Positions 44,864 through 54,568 of a stretch of 64,000 bases of DNA are shown here, piece by piece. This DNA is from Streptomyces qinzhouensis. GTDB taxonomy: Bacteria > Actinomycetota > Actinomycetes > Streptomycetales > Streptomycetaceae. The position numbers and the translations under genes are program-made. The stretch is taken from contig NZ_CP042266.1 of the NCBI RefSeq assembly GCF_007856155.1, positions 496,001 through 560,000 on the forward strand. Direction: 5' to 3'. The notes beneath the pieces are model-generated. The model searched no databases, was not told the DNA's origin, and saw only the letters and a list, made by a program, of their open reading frames with translations. Within the stretch, counting starts at the first letter, position 1; the number at the start of each line of letters is the position of its first letter.

Positions 44864-47420
44864 CCCGGCCGGGCGCGGACCGCTCCCCCACCGGTCCCGG
44901 CTGGCGCGGTACCCCCGGGATCAGCCGCAGCAGTTCGGTACGGGCGGCCGCGAACTCCGGGTCGGCCTGGTAGTCGGAGTGGCCGAGGACCGGCTCGGGC
45001 AGCGGATGACGGGCGGACCGCCCGTAGGCCAGCGGGTCCTTCAGGGGAGGCCGGTCGGGCGCGGGCCGCGCCCCGGACGCCACCAGTACCGGCCCGCCGA
45101 TCGGATCCGTACGGCGGTACAGATTGCTCCAGCAGTGCACCTCGTCCCGGAGCAGGGCCAGTGCCTCGGGCCCGAAGTAGGCGGGGAACCACCGCCCGTA
45201 CAACCGCTCCAGCGGTGAACCGTATGTCAGCAGGGCCACCCGGCCGCGGGCCTCGGGCGGCAGCTGCCAGACCGCGGCCGCGGCGAGCACGCTGCCCTGC
45301 GAGTGGCCGGAGATGACGAGCCGTCCGCCGCTCCGCCGGGTCCGCTCGGTCCAGGTGCACATCCGCCAGGTCAGATCCGGTACGGCGCGTTCCGCGTAGC
45401 AGGGCGGCGCGAACGGGTGCGCGGCGCGCGGCCAGAACGTGCCCACGTCCCACAGGATCCCGATGGTGCGCCGGGCCGCCGGATCGCGGTAGGCGCGCCG
45501 CCCCCAGGCGACGAACAGCAGGAAACCGGCGCCGACCAGCCAGGAGCCCAGGGACTGCGCGGCCTCCGCGACGGCTTCGGCGAAACCGCCGTCGAAGGCC
45601 CGGCCCGGAACGTCACCGCTGTGCCACGCCCCGGCCACGGCGGCGGCGCCGAGGACGACGGTGGCGGCCGCGACCACGCCGACGGCGAGCGGGGCGGTGT
45701 CGGTGAGCCCGGCCGCGGCCCGTATCCGGGCGATGGTCCGGGTCCGGATCGCGTCGGGACGCCAGCCGTTGTCACCGAGCCGGGCCGCACCCGGTGTGGT
45801 CCGGCCGCCCTCCGCCGCCTCGTACTCCGCCTCGACCTCGGGGGCCAGCCGGCGGGCCCGCAGCCAGGTCCGCAGGGCGAGTGCGAGGACCGGCGCCAGC
45901 AGCAGGACCAGCAGGACCGGGATCACCGAGGCCTGCCAGCTCAGCAGGGTCGGCGGGGCGGGGACGGAGCCGTCCGCCCCGGGGGTCCCGGAACCGTCGA
46001 GCCAGTCGGCCACCCACTGCGCCGTGCCGCCGGTCATCACCCCGCCCAGGGCGCAGGCCAGGACCGTGACCGAGGGTCCGCCCAGACCGCCGAGGACGCT
46101 GCGGGCGTGCCGGGCGCGGCGCTGGAGGACGGCGGCGACCACCGCGAGGGCCAGGGCCAGTCCGCCCTGGGCCGCGGCGAGCGGCCCGAAGGCCGACGAT
46201 CCGGGCAGCGCGCCCCCGGACGCCCAGTCGGGGCGCGACCAGGCGGCGTACAGCAGGGAGAGGGCGAGCACGGCGAGCGCCGCGCCCGGCAGGGCGGTGA
46301 CGGCCGTCCGGTCGGCGCGGGCGTCGAAGCGGCGTTCGCTGCGGCCCCGGCGGAAGACCACCCAGAGGACCGCGACCAGGCCGAGGACCAGGGCGGTTTC
46401 GAGGGCGCGGCCCCAGAGGGCGAGGAGTCCGGCGTCACCGGCGCGGTCGTGGCGGGCCGCGGCCACCGTGACCGCCCCGGCGACGGTGAGGAATCCGGCG
46501 GCGGTGTGGGCGGCCCGCAGCCGGGCGACATGGCGGCGGCCGTACCAGAAACCGGGGCGGCCGAGGGCGGGGCGGAGCACCGGTGCGGGGCGGGCCGGGC
46601 CGCCGTACGGACCGTCCTCGTACCGGTCGCCGTCCGGCCCGTACCGGTCGCCGTCACCGTCACCGTCGCCGTGTTCGTACGCGTCCTCGTGGTCTCCGGG
46701 TTCCCGGTCGGGCTGTTCCTCGACCTCGGGCTCGCGCTCGGGTCCTTCCTCACCGGCCGGTCCGGTCTGCCCGTCGGACACCTCGGCGCCGGTCGGCGGG
46801 CGCTGGGACTCGTAGGCGCTCCAGGTCCGGTGGGAGAGATACCAGAGCAGCCCGACCAGGGCGGCCGGGATCAGTGCGGCGAGCGCGAGCCGGCGGCCCG
46901 GCTGCGACCACCAGCCGCCGCGGTCGGCGGCGAGGAAACCGAGCCAGGACCGGCCTTCGGTGCATTCGGCGGCGCCCGCGCACTGCCAGGCGACGAGGTC
47001 GAGTACCACCTCGCAGGCGGCGGCCGTCATCAGCACGGTCAGGCTGAGCGCGACCAGCCGTACCAGCGCCCCGTAGAGCCGCATCGTCCGCGCCCGGCCC
47101 CGGGCGCGCGGCCGCATCCAGTGGGCGAGGTTGGCGACCATGAAGGGGAGCAGCAGCAGCCAGAGGGCGCGGGCGCTGTTGCCGGAGGTGAGGTTGGACC
47201 AGCAGTACGCCTCGGGGACGGGTTCGCCGAGGGGGCGCGCGGGGTCGGACTCGGCGTGTTCGTCGTCGGCGCGGCGGAAGACCGCGGCCTTGTCGTCGCC
47301 CGATATCCGGACCGTACGGGGATCTCCGAGCATGCCCTGGGGGGTGGCTCCGCCGACCCCGTGCACCAGCAGTTCCAGCGCCGGCCCTGGGCCGTTCGGG
47401 GACGGGGGTTCAGCGGACAC
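44823..47420 (-). CDS. Large membrane alpha/beta-hydrolase (lipase-like)
   Basis: The 865-residue protein has about nine transmembrane helices spread over residues 85-640, a long acidic cytosolic-type loop (about 210-275, rich in Asp, Glu and Gly), and a C-terminal alpha/beta-hydrolase domain (about 680-840). The nucleophile is in [13 protein letters not shown], and [19 protein letters not shown] follows. The N-terminus has [10 protein letters not shown], which would be the oxyanion strand of the same hydrolase split by the membrane region. The substrate is unknown; a membrane lipid or ester is plausible. It overlaps the beta-helix/AAA+ gene by 41 bp at the 3' ends. Confidence 0.82.
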   Translation of the reverse strand: MSAEPPSPNGPGPALELLVHGVGGATPQGMLGDPRTVRISGDDKAAVFRRADDEHAESDPARPLGEPVPEAYCWSNLTSGNSARALWLLLLPFMVANLAHWMRPRARGRARTMRLYGALVRLVALSLTVLMTAAACEVVLDLVAWQCAGAAECTEGRSWLGFLAADRGGWWSQPGRRLALAALIPAALVGLLWYLSHRTWSAYESQRPPTGAEVSDGQTGPAGEEGPEREPEVEEQPDREPGDHEDAYEHGDGDGDGDRYGPDGDRYEDGPYGGPARPAPVLRPALGRPGFWYGRRHVARLRAAHTAAGFLTVAGAVTVAAARHDRAGDAGLLALWGRALETALVLGLVAVLWVVFRRGRSERRFDARADRTAVTALPGAALAVLALSLLYAAWSRPDWASGGALPGSSAFGPLAAAQGGLALALAVVAAVLQRRARHARSVLGGLGGPSVTVLACALGGVMTGGTAQWVADWLDGSGTPGADGSVPAPPTLLSWQASVIPVLLVLLLAPVLALALRTWLRARRLAPEVEAEYEAAEGGRTTPGAARLGDNGWRPDAIRTRTIARIRAAAGLTDTAPLAVGVVAAATVVLGAAAVAGAWHSGDVPGRAFDGGFAEAVAEAAQSLGSWLVGAGFLLFVAWGRRAYRDPAARRTIGILWDVGTFWPRAAHPFAPPCYAERAVPDLTWRMCTWTERTRRSGGRLVISGHSQGSVLAAAAVWQLPPEARGRVALLTYGSPLERLYGRWFPAYFGPEALALLRDEVHCWSNLYRRTDPIGGPVLVASGARPAPDRPPLKDPLAYGRSARHPLPEPVLGHSDYQADPEFAAARTELLRLIPGVPRQPGPVGERSAPGRVTPVRADRPGTAG

Positions 47421-47674
47421 GTCTGCGGCTCGCTCTCGGACGGCAGCGGGTGGAGGGGCGTCGGGCGCGGCACTGACCGCCGTCGCTCGGCGCCCCGGAT
47501 TGTGACAGCTCCCGGCCCCGGGGTCACGGAGTCGGGGCGTCCGGCGCGGGGCCGGTCGTGACAGGATGAGGGTCTCGGCCGGATGTTCGTACGGGTGTGC
47601 CGGACGGTGTCGGCCGGGCGGCGGGCCGCGGTGGGTGCGGCGCGGTCGGCGGCGACGAAGGGACCGGCTCCGCG

Positions 47675-48520
47675 GTGACGGACGAGCAGAACCTGCTGGC
47701 GGAGCAGCGGCGTGCGCTGATCCTCGACGAGGTGCGACGGCGCGGCGGGGTGCGGGTCAATGAACTCACCCGCAGGCTCCGGGTCTCCGATATGACCGTA
47801 CGCCGCGATCTGGACGCGCTGGCCAGGCGGGGTGCGGTGGCGAAGGTCCACGGAGGTGCGGTGCCGGTCGCGCAGACCAGCAGCTACGAACCGGGGTTCG
47901 AGGCGAAGTCGGGCCTGGAGCCACGGGCCAAGGAGGAGATCGCCCGGGCCGCCGCGGCGATGGTCGCGCCGGGTGCGGCGATCGCACTGGCCGGGGGGAC
48001 GACGGTGTACGCGCTGGCACAGCGGCTGGCGGAGCCTTCGGCGCCGGGCGAACTGACGGTGGTGACCAATTCGGTACGGGTCGCCGATGTGCTGTACCAC
48101 GCACGGCGTACCCGGTCCGGGCCGCCGTCCAGGCCGGGTGGTCCGACGGTGGTACTGACCGGTGGGGTGCGTACGCCGTCCGACACACTCGTCGGGCCGG
48201 TCGCGGACGCCGCCGTCCGCTCTCTCCACTTCGATGTCCTCTTCATCGGGGTGCACGGCATCTCGGCGGTGGCCGGACTGTCCACGCCCAATCTGGCGGA
48301 GGCGGAGACCAATCGGCACTTCGTCCGCTCGGCCCGCCGGGTGGTGGTGATCGCGGACCATACGAAATGGGGGACGGTGGGGCTGAGTTCCTTCGCCCGG
48401 CTGGCCGAGGTGGACACCCTGGTGACGGACGCGGGTCTGCCGGCGGCGGCGCGCGCCGAGATCGAGGAACAGCTGCCGGGCGGTCTGGTGGTGGCGGGCG
48501 AGCCCGAGCCCGCGCCGTGA
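47675..48520 (+). CDS. DeoR/GlpR-family transcriptional regulator
   Basis: The 281-residue protein has an N-terminal DeoR helix-turn-helix (about 8-60: RRALILDEVRRRGGVRVNEL ... VSDMTVRRDLDALARRG, then VHGGAV) and a C-terminal sugar-phosphate sensor domain (about 80-250) with LAGGTT, GPVADAAVRSLHFDVLFIG and VVIADHTKWG, the standard DeoR pattern. It probably represses a sugar or nucleoside operon. GTG at 47675 is used. Its stop overlaps the next GTG by four bases (GTGA). Confidence 0.92.
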   Translation: MTDEQNLLAEQRRALILDEVRRRGGVRVNELTRRLRVSDMTVRRDLDALARRGAVAKVHGGAVPVAQTSSYEPGFEAKSGLEPRAKEEIARAAAAMVAPGAAIALAGGTTVYALAQRLAEPSAPGELTVVTNSVRVADVLYHARRTRSGPPSRPGGPTVVLTGGVRTPSDTLVGPVADAAVRSLHFDVLFIGVHGISAVAGLSTPNLAEAETNRHFVRSARRVVVIADHTKWGTVGLSSFARLAEVDTLVTDAGLPAAARAEIEEQLPGGLVVAGEPEPAP

Positions 48521-48954
48521 CCGCCTTCCGGCTGGAGCGTACGGTCGCGGCGGCGCCCGCGGAGGCCTGGCGGCGGGTCACCGACTGGCGGGCCCATGCG
48601 GCGCTGATGCCGTGGACCGCGCTCACCTCCATGGTTCCGGAGCCGCCGGGCCCGGGGACGGTGTTCGTGGTGCGGACGGGCGTGGGCCGGGCCGGGTTCG
48701 ACGATCCGATGGAGATCGTCGAGTGGTCACCGCCGGGCGGGGCCGGAACGGGCCGGTGCCGGCTGGCGAAGCGGGGCCGGGTGGTGCGGGGGTGGGCCGT
48801 GGTCGAGGTGCGTCCCGAGGAGTCCGGGTCCGGGTCGGTGGTCGTGTGGACGGAGGAACTGCGGCTGCCCGGGGTGCCGGACCGGCCGGTCGCGTGGGTG
48901 GGGCGGGCGCTGTTCGGACGGGCGCTGGACGCGCTGCTGCGGGACCCGGAGTAG
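48517..48954 (+). CDS. SRPBCC-family protein
   Basis: The 145-residue protein has the START/Bet v1-like pattern: FRLERTVAAAPAEAWRRVTDWRAHAALMPWT at the N-terminus and a C-terminal helix VAWVGRALFGRALDALLRD. The fold binds hydrophobic ligands or aids polyketide/lipid chemistry; no ligand can be named. It is translationally coupled to the DeoR-type regulator through a GTGA overlap. Confidence 0.85.
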   Translation: MTAFRLERTVAAAPAEAWRRVTDWRAHAALMPWTALTSMVPEPPGPGTVFVVRTGVGRAGFDDPMEIVEWSPPGGAGTGRCRLAKRGRVVRGWAVVEVRPEESGSGSVVVWTEELRLPGVPDRPVAWVGRALFGRALDALLRDPE

Positions 48955-49051
48955 CCGGCGGCCGCGTCCGGGGGCCGGCGAGGGCGGACAACCGGCGCGG
49001 GCCCGGCTATCGTGTGCCCACCCTGTCCCCCTGCCGTGAGGTGAGGTCCGG

Positions 49052-49528
49052 ATGGTCCGTCGGCTGCGCCCTGTGGGGCTCGACTTTCTGAGGTCGGCGC
49101 CGGTGCGCCCGGCGTTCACGGCCGCGCTCTCGGCCTCTCCGCGGGCCGTGTACCGGGCGCTCGCCGAGGACGTCCCGGGCTGGGTGCGGTGGTTCGGCGC
49201 GGTGACGGAGGCGGTCCCGGTCCGGGACGGCGCGGGCCGCGACGTGAGACTGCGGATCGGGGTGCGGTTCGAGGAGACGATTCTGGCGGCGGACGCCTTC
49301 ACCCGGTACGCGTACCGGGTCGATGTCACCAACGCCCCGGGAATCACCGCCCTCGCGGAGGAGTGGTGGATCGAGGCCGTGGCGGGCGGCGGCAGCCGGG
49401 TGCGGTGGACCTTCGCCGTCGACGGGCCGCCCGCGGCCCTCGCCGTGACGAGGGCCGCGCGGCCGGGGCTGCACCGGTCGTTCCGGGGCGCGATGCGGGC
49501 CCTGGACCGGACCCTGGCCGCGGGCTGA
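49052..49528 (+). CDS. SRPBCC-family protein
   Basis: The 158-residue protein is a second START/Bet v1-like protein: RPAFTAALSASPRAVYRALAEDVPGWVRWFGAV, then VRFEETILAADAFTRYAYRV, and WWIEAVAGGGSRVRWTFAVDG, ending in a long helix. It lies 97 bp after the other SRPBCC gene and is only distantly similar to it. ATG at 49052 has a weak GGTCCGG upstream. It is convergent with the PLP-enzyme gene. Confidence 0.85.
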   Translation: MVRRLRPVGLDFLRSAPVRPAFTAALSASPRAVYRALAEDVPGWVRWFGAVTEAVPVRDGAGRDVRLRIGVRFEETILAADAFTRYAYRVDVTNAPGITALAEEWWIEAVAGGGSRVRWTFAVDGPPAALAVTRAARPGLHRSFRGAMRALDRTLAAG

Positions 49529-49565
49529 CGGGTACTGACGGGCCGTCGGGCTGTGGGCGACCGGG

Positions 49566-50747
49566 TCAGCGGGGCCAGGCGCCGGTGGTGAGGAAGCGGT
49601 CGATCGCGGCGCTGTAGGGCGCGATGTCCAGTCCCTGGGCGGCCAGCCAGTCGTCGGAGTAGTACTTGTCGAGATAGCGGTCGCCCGGGTCGCAGAGCAG
49701 GGTGACGACGCTGCCGCGCCGTCCGGCGGCCACCATCTCGCCGACGATCTTCAGCGCGCTCCACAGTCCGGTGCCGGTGGAGCCGCCCGCCTTCCGTCCG
49801 ACGGCGGTGTCGAGGGCACGGACGGCCGCCACGCTCGCCGCGTCCGGCACCTTCATCATCCGGTCGACGGCGCGAGGGAGGAAGCTGGGCTCCATCCGGG
49901 GCCGTCCGATGCCCTCGATACGCGAGCCGTGGGCGCTGGCGGCCTCCGGGTCGTTCCGGGTCCAGCCGTCGAAGAAGCAGGAGTTCTCCGGGTCGGGGAC
50001 GCAGATCCGGGTGTCGTACTGCATGTAGTGGACGTAGCGGGCGATGGTCGCGGAGGTGCCGCCGGTCCCGGCGGTCGCGACGATCCACGCGGGCTCGGGA
50101 TAGCGCTCCAGGCGCAACTGCTGATAGATCGACTCGGCGATGTTGTTGTTGCCACGCCAGTCGGTGGCCCGTTCGGCGTAGGTGAACTGGTCCATGTAGT
50201 GGCCGCCGGTCCGCTCGGCAAGGGCCGCGGATTCCTCGTACACCCGGCGCGGATCGTCGACGAAGTGACACTGTCCGCCGTGGAATTCGATCAGCCTGAT
50301 CTTCTCGGCACTGGTGGTACGGGGCATGACCGCGACGAACGGCACGCCGATGAGCTTGGCGAAGTAGGCCTCGGAGACCGCGGTGGAGCCGCTGGAGGCC
50401 TCGATGACGGGTTCGCCGGGCCGGATCCAGCCGTTGCACAGCCCGTAGAGGAAGAGGGAGCGGGCCAGCCGGTGCTTGAGGCTGCCGGTGGGGTGGGTCG
50501 ACTCGTCCTTCAGATAGAGGTCGATGTTCCACTCCTCGGGGAGCGGAAACCGCAGGAGGTGGGTGTCCGCGGAGCGGTTGGCATCGGCCTGGACCTTGCG
50601 GACGGCCTCCTTCAGCCAGCTTCGGTACGCGGTGTCGGTGCGGTCCACGTCACCGGTGTCCGCCGCGGCGCCCGCCGGGTCCGCCGGGCCCCGGGTCGCA
50701 CCGTCGATCCGTCGCCCGTCGCGGTTCATTCCGCCGTCCGTGTTCAT
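49566..50747 (-). CDS. PLP-dependent cysteine synthase-like enzyme
   Basis: The product, about 393 residues, is a fold-type II PLP enzyme. Lys91 in PTGSLKHR forms the Schiff base, [14 protein letters not shown] binds substrate and [13 protein letters not shown] binds the cofactor phosphate. It resembles actinobacterial Cds1-type cysteine desulfhydrases (PLP-dependent cysteine synthase family) more than CysK. The reaction could be cysteine synthesis or desulfhydration to hydrogen sulphide. A disordered N-terminus of about 35 residues precedes the domain; ATG at 50747 is used and 50729 is an alternative. Confidence 0.88.
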   Translation of the reverse strand: MNTDGGMNRDGRRIDGATRGPADPAGAAADTGDVDRTDTAYRSWLKEAVRKVQADANRSADTHLLRFPLPEEWNIDLYLKDESTHPTGSLKHRLARSLFLYGLCNGWIRPGEPVIEASSGSTAVSEAYFAKLIGVPFVAVMPRTTSAEKIRLIEFHGGQCHFVDDPRRVYEESAALAERTGGHYMDQFTYAERATDWRGNNNIAESIYQQLRLERYPEPAWIVATAGTGGTSATIARYVHYMQYDTRICVPDPENSCFFDGWTRNDPEAASAHGSRIEGIGRPRMEPSFLPRAVDRMMKVPDAASVAAVRALDTAVGRKAGGSTGTGLWSALKIVGEMVAAGRRGSVVTLLCDPGDRYLDKYYSDDWLAAQGLDIAPYSAAIDRFLTTGAWPR

Positions 50748-51015
50748 TCCGCCGTCCGCCCGTTCTCGTATCGGTGCCCACCGGGGCCGCGAGCCCGCCC
50801 CTCGGCCTTCCCCGGCCGCTTGCGTCCCTCCCGTCACAGTAAGCCCGCCACCTGCGTAAACCTTCGCTTGGGGCATCCATAGGTGTCCCTTGTGGGCCGA
50901 ACGCCCCCACGGACGCCCTGCTCGGACGCCCCGCCCGCCTGCTCTACTGGTGCGAGCGGCCCGAGGTGTTGCAGACTGCCTCCAGACAACGCGAACGATG
51001 GGGAGGAGGGGCTCA

Positions 51016-51339
51016 ATGGCCATGGCGGAGCCCGAATTCCGGGCCACTGGTGTACGGATCGAGCGGTGGCCCCGCTCGCTCACCAAGGCCGGCCAGGTCC
51101 TCATCAAGGACGGCAGGCTGCAACTGCTGACGAGTTACGGCCGGGTGATCGACAGTGCCCCGGTCCGGGCGGTCCGGGCGGGCAAGGCCTGGTTCTCCGA
51201 CGAATCCAGCACGGCGCTGACGGTCAACGGCAAGCGGTACCGGCTGACGATGGGTCAGCGGGACGAGCGGGCCGACGCCGGAAAGCTCACCGGGCGATTC
51301 CTCAAGGCGGTCCGCAGGGCCGGGGGCACCGGGGGCTGA
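51016..51339 (+). CDS. Conserved small basic protein (107 aa)
   Basis: The 107-residue protein is basic and beta-rich: [68 protein letters not shown] suggests a small beta-barrel, PH-like or SH3-like, followed by a basic helix ([14 protein letters not shown]). ATG at 51016 follows GGAGGAGGGG. It has no signal peptide. It lies 346 bp upstream of the RsbW-like gene on the same strand. Function is unknown. Confidence 0.78.
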   Translation: MAMAEPEFRATGVRIERWPRSLTKAGQVLIKDGRLQLLTSYGRVIDSAPVRAVRAGKAWFSDESSTALTVNGKRYRLTMGQRDERADAGKLTGRFLKAVRRAGGTGG

Positions 51340-51370
51340 ATCCGACGGGCCGCTTCCGCGGACTCTTCAC

Positions 51371-51425
51371 GGGGGCTCGTCTCGGGGGCTCTACACAGGG
51401 GCTCCTTCCGGGGCTCCTTCCGGGG
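51371..51425 (+). repeat. Short GGGGCTC-type direct repeats
   Basis: Four GGGGCTC-type repeats occur here, the last two as an exact 12-bp tandem (51398-51409 and 51410-51421). They fill part of the 346-bp gap 51340-51685, where no further feature is seen. Confidence 0.6.
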
Positions 51426-51685
51426 GCAGGGCGACGAGCCTTCCGGGGTACGGACGGAAGCGACGGCCGCCGGGACGCGCGGCCGCGGGGCGCGGGCGGA
51501 CGGCGCGACAGCGGCCGGGTGCCGAGTTGCGGGTACCGGGCGGGTCGGCCACGCTGGACTCACCTCACTCAGGGTGAACCGGCGGTGACGCTGTGATCCA
51601 GTGACCGCCATCGGGCCGACAGCCGCCGGTCCGTTCGGATCCGATCCTCCGTCTTCTTCCGGACCTCTTTCGGGGAGTCGCAGCC

Positions 51686-52132
51686 GTGATCACCGAGCCC
51701 AGCAGCAGGCATTGCACGGTGGAGCTCCAAGCCGTGCCGTCGCGGATCGGCCAGGTCCGCAGAATCATCTCGGCGCAACTGCGCCACTGGCAGTTGGATC
51801 CGCTGATCGACCAGGCGGCGCTCGGGGTGACCGAGCTGCTGACCAATGTCCTCCGGCACGCGGAGCCCGACAAGCGGTGCACCGTCGACGTCGAGCTCTT
51901 TCCCGACCGGCTCACGGTCTCGGTCCGCGACCACGACCCCCGGCTGCCGACGGCCTCGGAGGCCGATCCGCTCGCCACCTCGGGCCGGGGACTCGGGCTG
52001 ATAGCGGCCGTCAGCGACACCTGGGGCGTACGGCCGAGGGGCGAGGGCGGCAAGGACGTCTGGTTCACCCTCACGGCGCCCGGCGTGGTCGTACACGAGC
52101 CGGGGCGGGCCCGTCCGGCCGTCTCCCCCTGA
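51686..52132 (+). CDS. RsbW-like ATP-binding (HATPase) protein
   Basis: The 148-residue protein is a stand-alone GHKL ATPase of the anti-sigma-factor/serine-kinase type common in streptomycetes. It shows the N-box LGVTELLTNVLRHA (about 46-59), SVRDHDPRLP (G1-like) and GRGLGLIAAVSDTWGV (G2). Such proteins inhibit sigma factors or phosphorylate anti-anti-sigma factors. GTG at 51686 follows CGGGGAG. Its last 62 bp overlap the convergent YihY gene. A cognate PP2C may be the gene at 26969, but this is speculation. Confidence 0.9.
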   Translation: MITEPSSRHCTVELQAVPSRIGQVRRIISAQLRHWQLDPLIDQAALGVTELLTNVLRHAEPDKRCTVDVELFPDRLTVSVRDHDPRLPTASEADPLATSGRGLGLIAAVSDTWGVRPRGEGGKDVWFTLTAPGVVVHEPGRARPAVSP

Positions 52133-53048
52133 CCTCCGGGACGCGCGCCCGGGCCCCCCGGGCCCGGGAACAGCCGCCGGGTTCCGGGCCGTCGAAGTCC
52201 GGCAGTACGGTCCTCTCCAGTCTCCGGCGCACCCGCTCCTCGTGCACCAGCCGTCCGACGAGCGCCCCGCCGTAGACGACCACGCCGACGCCGACCAGCC
52301 ACGACTGGAGCACCAGAACGGTGCCGAAGGGGCCGTACGTCACGGCGTTCGAGGCGATCAGCGGGGAGAACACCAGCTGCGAGAAGATCCGCAGCCCCAG
52401 CATGAACAGCGCGGTGGCGACCGCCCCGGGCAACAGCGCGCCCCAGCGGACCCGGCCGCCCAGCAGCAGCCGCTGGGCGACCCAGAAGAAGACGAACGTG
52501 CCGACGACATCGGCGACGGCGGTGCCGACGGTCCCGGGGACGCTGCGGCCGAACGCGGGGGTGTTGACGAACAGCAGCAGGGCGAAGACCAGCAGGGCGA
52601 GAAACACGACATGGCGCCACATGGTGTGCCAGCGGGCCGTGGGGAGGTCCCAGACCTTCTCGTACCCCGTCTGCACCGCCGATCCGAAGGTGAGACCGAA
52701 GGCGGCGAGGGCGGCGAGACCGAAGGCCGTCGTGCGCTGGAGGGCGGTGCCCGGCGCCGCGAACAACTCCTCGACCTGCTGCTGGGAGACGGCGGAGACC
52801 CCGAGTGCCTGGCCCAGCCAGCGGGCGAAGCCCTGACCGCTGGCGGGCTCCGCGGCGGCCACGACCACCAGCAGGGGGACGAGGGTGAGGAACCCGAGGG
52901 CGGCGAAGCCCATGGCCCGGTGCAGCAGCTCGATTTCCCGGGCCCGGTTCCAGCCGAGCCCGACGGGCGAGGCGGCGACGGCGTCGTGCAGCAGCCGGAC
53001 ACGGTCCATGACACCGGGCGGCCGCGCGCCGGAGGGCTCGATGGTCAT
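52071..53048 (-). CDS. YihY/YhjD/BrkB-family inner membrane protein
   Basis: The 325-residue protein has six predicted transmembrane helices (about 45-290) and the family segments MGFAALGFLTLVPLLVVVAA and GLRIFSQLVFSPLIASNAVTYGPFG. It also has an ending WLVGVGVVVYGGALVGRLVHE. The YihY/YhjD group is wrongly called ribonuclease BN in some databases; YhjD has been linked to lipid A transport. The C-terminal 60 residues are basic and disordered, partly because the gene overlaps its convergent neighbour by 62 bp. Confidence 0.88.
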   Translation of the reverse strand: MTIEPSGARPPGVMDRVRLLHDAVAASPVGLGWNRAREIELLHRAMGFAALGFLTLVPLLVVVAAAEPASGQGFARWLGQALGVSAVSQQQVEELFAAPGTALQRTTAFGLAALAAFGLTFGSAVQTGYEKVWDLPTARWHTMWRHVVFLALLVFALLLFVNTPAFGRSVPGTVGTAVADVVGTFVFFWVAQRLLLGGRVRWGALLPGAVATALFMLGLRIFSQLVFSPLIASNAVTYGPFGTVLVLQSWLVGVGVVVYGGALVGRLVHEERVRRRLERTVLPDFDGPEPGGCSRARGARARVPEVRGRRPDGPAPARVRPRRAP

Positions 53049-53115
53049 GATCGTCGCCTACCCGTTCACCGGCGCTGGACCGCTTCCCGTGCCCCCGGAC
53101 GGGTGGCGCCCGGTA

Positions 53116-54330
53116 TCAGCCCAGGGCGTGCAGCGGATCGTCGAGCACCGGCTGCCAGGCCAGTTCCGCCGCGCCGACCAGGGTGTTGTGGTCCAGGGTG
53201 CACGGGAGGATCGGTACGCCGCCGCTGCGGCCCCACAGGCTGCGGTCGGCGACCACGGACCGCAGCCGGCCCGGGTCGGCCGCGAGCAGGGCGCGGTGCA
53301 GCCCGCCGAGGACGATGCGGTCGGGGTTGAGGATGTTCACCAGTCCGGCCAGACCGAGTCCCAGACGGTCGATCAGCTCCTCGCAGGCGGCGCGTACCGC
53401 GGGATCGTCGTACTCCGTACGGAGCAGTTGTTCGGACTGCGCGAGGAGGGAGACCTCGGGGCCGGGGGTGCGCCCGGCGGCGGTGAGGAAGGCGAGCGGG
53501 TCGGTTTCGACATCGAGACAGCCCCGGCCGCCGCAGTGGCAGGGGCGGCCCTCCGGGTTGACGGTGAGATGGCCGACTTCGAGGGCCAGTCCGGAGCTGC
53601 CGAGGTGCAGCCGGCCGTCGAGGACGAGGGCGCCGCCGACGCCCCGGTGTCCGGTGGCGACGCACAGCAGATGACGGGCGCCGCGACCACCGCCGTGCCG
53701 GTACTCGGCGAGCGCGGCGAGATTGACGTCGTTGCCGGTGAAGGCGGGCCCGTCGATTCCGGCGGCCCGGATGCGCTCGGCGAAGATGTCCCGGACCGGC
53801 GAACCCGCGGGCCAGGCGATGTGCAGCGGATTGAGGGCGGTGCCGTCGGGCTCGGCGACGGCCGACGGTACGGCGAGTCCGGCTCCCGCGCAGCGCCGTC
53901 CGCTCGTCCGGAGCAGCCCGGCTCCGGCGTCGACGACGGCACCGATGACCTGGCCGGGGTCGGCGGCCGGGGTCAGACAGCCCGGGGCGGTGGCCACGAT
54001 CCGGCCGCCGAGTCCGACGAGCGCGGCGCGGAAGCCGTCGGCGTGGACCTGGGCGGCGAGGACCACGGGACCGGTGTCGTCGACGGACAGCCGGTGGGAG
54101 GGTCTGCCCTGGGAGCCGGTCGCGGCGGCGGGCCGGGAGTCGACGCGGATGAGACCGAGCGCCTCCAGCTCGGCGGCGACGGCACCCGCGGTGGCCCGGG
54201 TGACACCGAGTTCGGCGGTGAGAACGGCACGGGTGGGCGCGCGTCCGGTGTGGACCAGTTCCAGTGCGGGGCCGAGTGCGCTGCGGCCCCTCTCCAGTCG
54301 CGATCTGGTGTTCGCCGCCTTGCCGTTCAT
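53116..54330 (-). CDS. ROK-family transcriptional regulator
   Basis: The 404-residue protein has an N-terminal winged helix (about 15-70, VLTAELGVTRATAGAVAAELEALGLI) and a ROK sugar-kinase-like domain (about 80-390). The zinc motif CHCGGRGCLD is intact, as is DVNLAALAEYRHGGG. The phosphate loop is degenerate (PVVLAAQVHADGFRAAL), which supports a regulator rather than an active kinase. It probably responds to a sugar. ATG at 54330 is used. No carbohydrate operon is adjacent. Confidence 0.9.
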   Translation of the reverse strand: MNGKAANTRSRLERGRSALGPALELVHTGRAPTRAVLTAELGVTRATAGAVAAELEALGLIRVDSRPAAATGSQGRPSHRLSVDDTGPVVLAAQVHADGFRAALVGLGGRIVATAPGCLTPAADPGQVIGAVVDAGAGLLRTSGRRCAGAGLAVPSAVAEPDGTALNPLHIAWPAGSPVRDIFAERIRAAGIDGPAFTGNDVNLAALAEYRHGGGRGARHLLCVATGHRGVGGALVLDGRLHLGSSGLALEVGHLTVNPEGRPCHCGGRGCLDVETDPLAFLTAAGRTPGPEVSLLAQSEQLLRTEYDDPAVRAACEELIDRLGLGLAGLVNILNPDRIVLGGLHRALLAADPGRLRSVVADRSLWGRSGGVPILPCTLDHNTLVGAAELAWQPVLDDPLHALG

Positions 54331-54568
54331 GGAGGCGAGTCTCCCATGGTCCGGCGGGTCCTCCGGCGCCCGTACGGACCGGGCCGGGAGCCGCCCGTAC
54401 CGACCGGGACGGGAGCGCCCGTACGGCGGGCGGGTCCGGTCCGGTCGCCGCGGGGCCGGGCGGCGGGACGTCCCGGACCGGTACCGGGCCCGGATCCAGG
54501 CCGGAGGGCGTACGCCGGGGGCGCGGAAACACCGCACCCGTGCGCGGGCCGGATGACAGAATCGCCGT

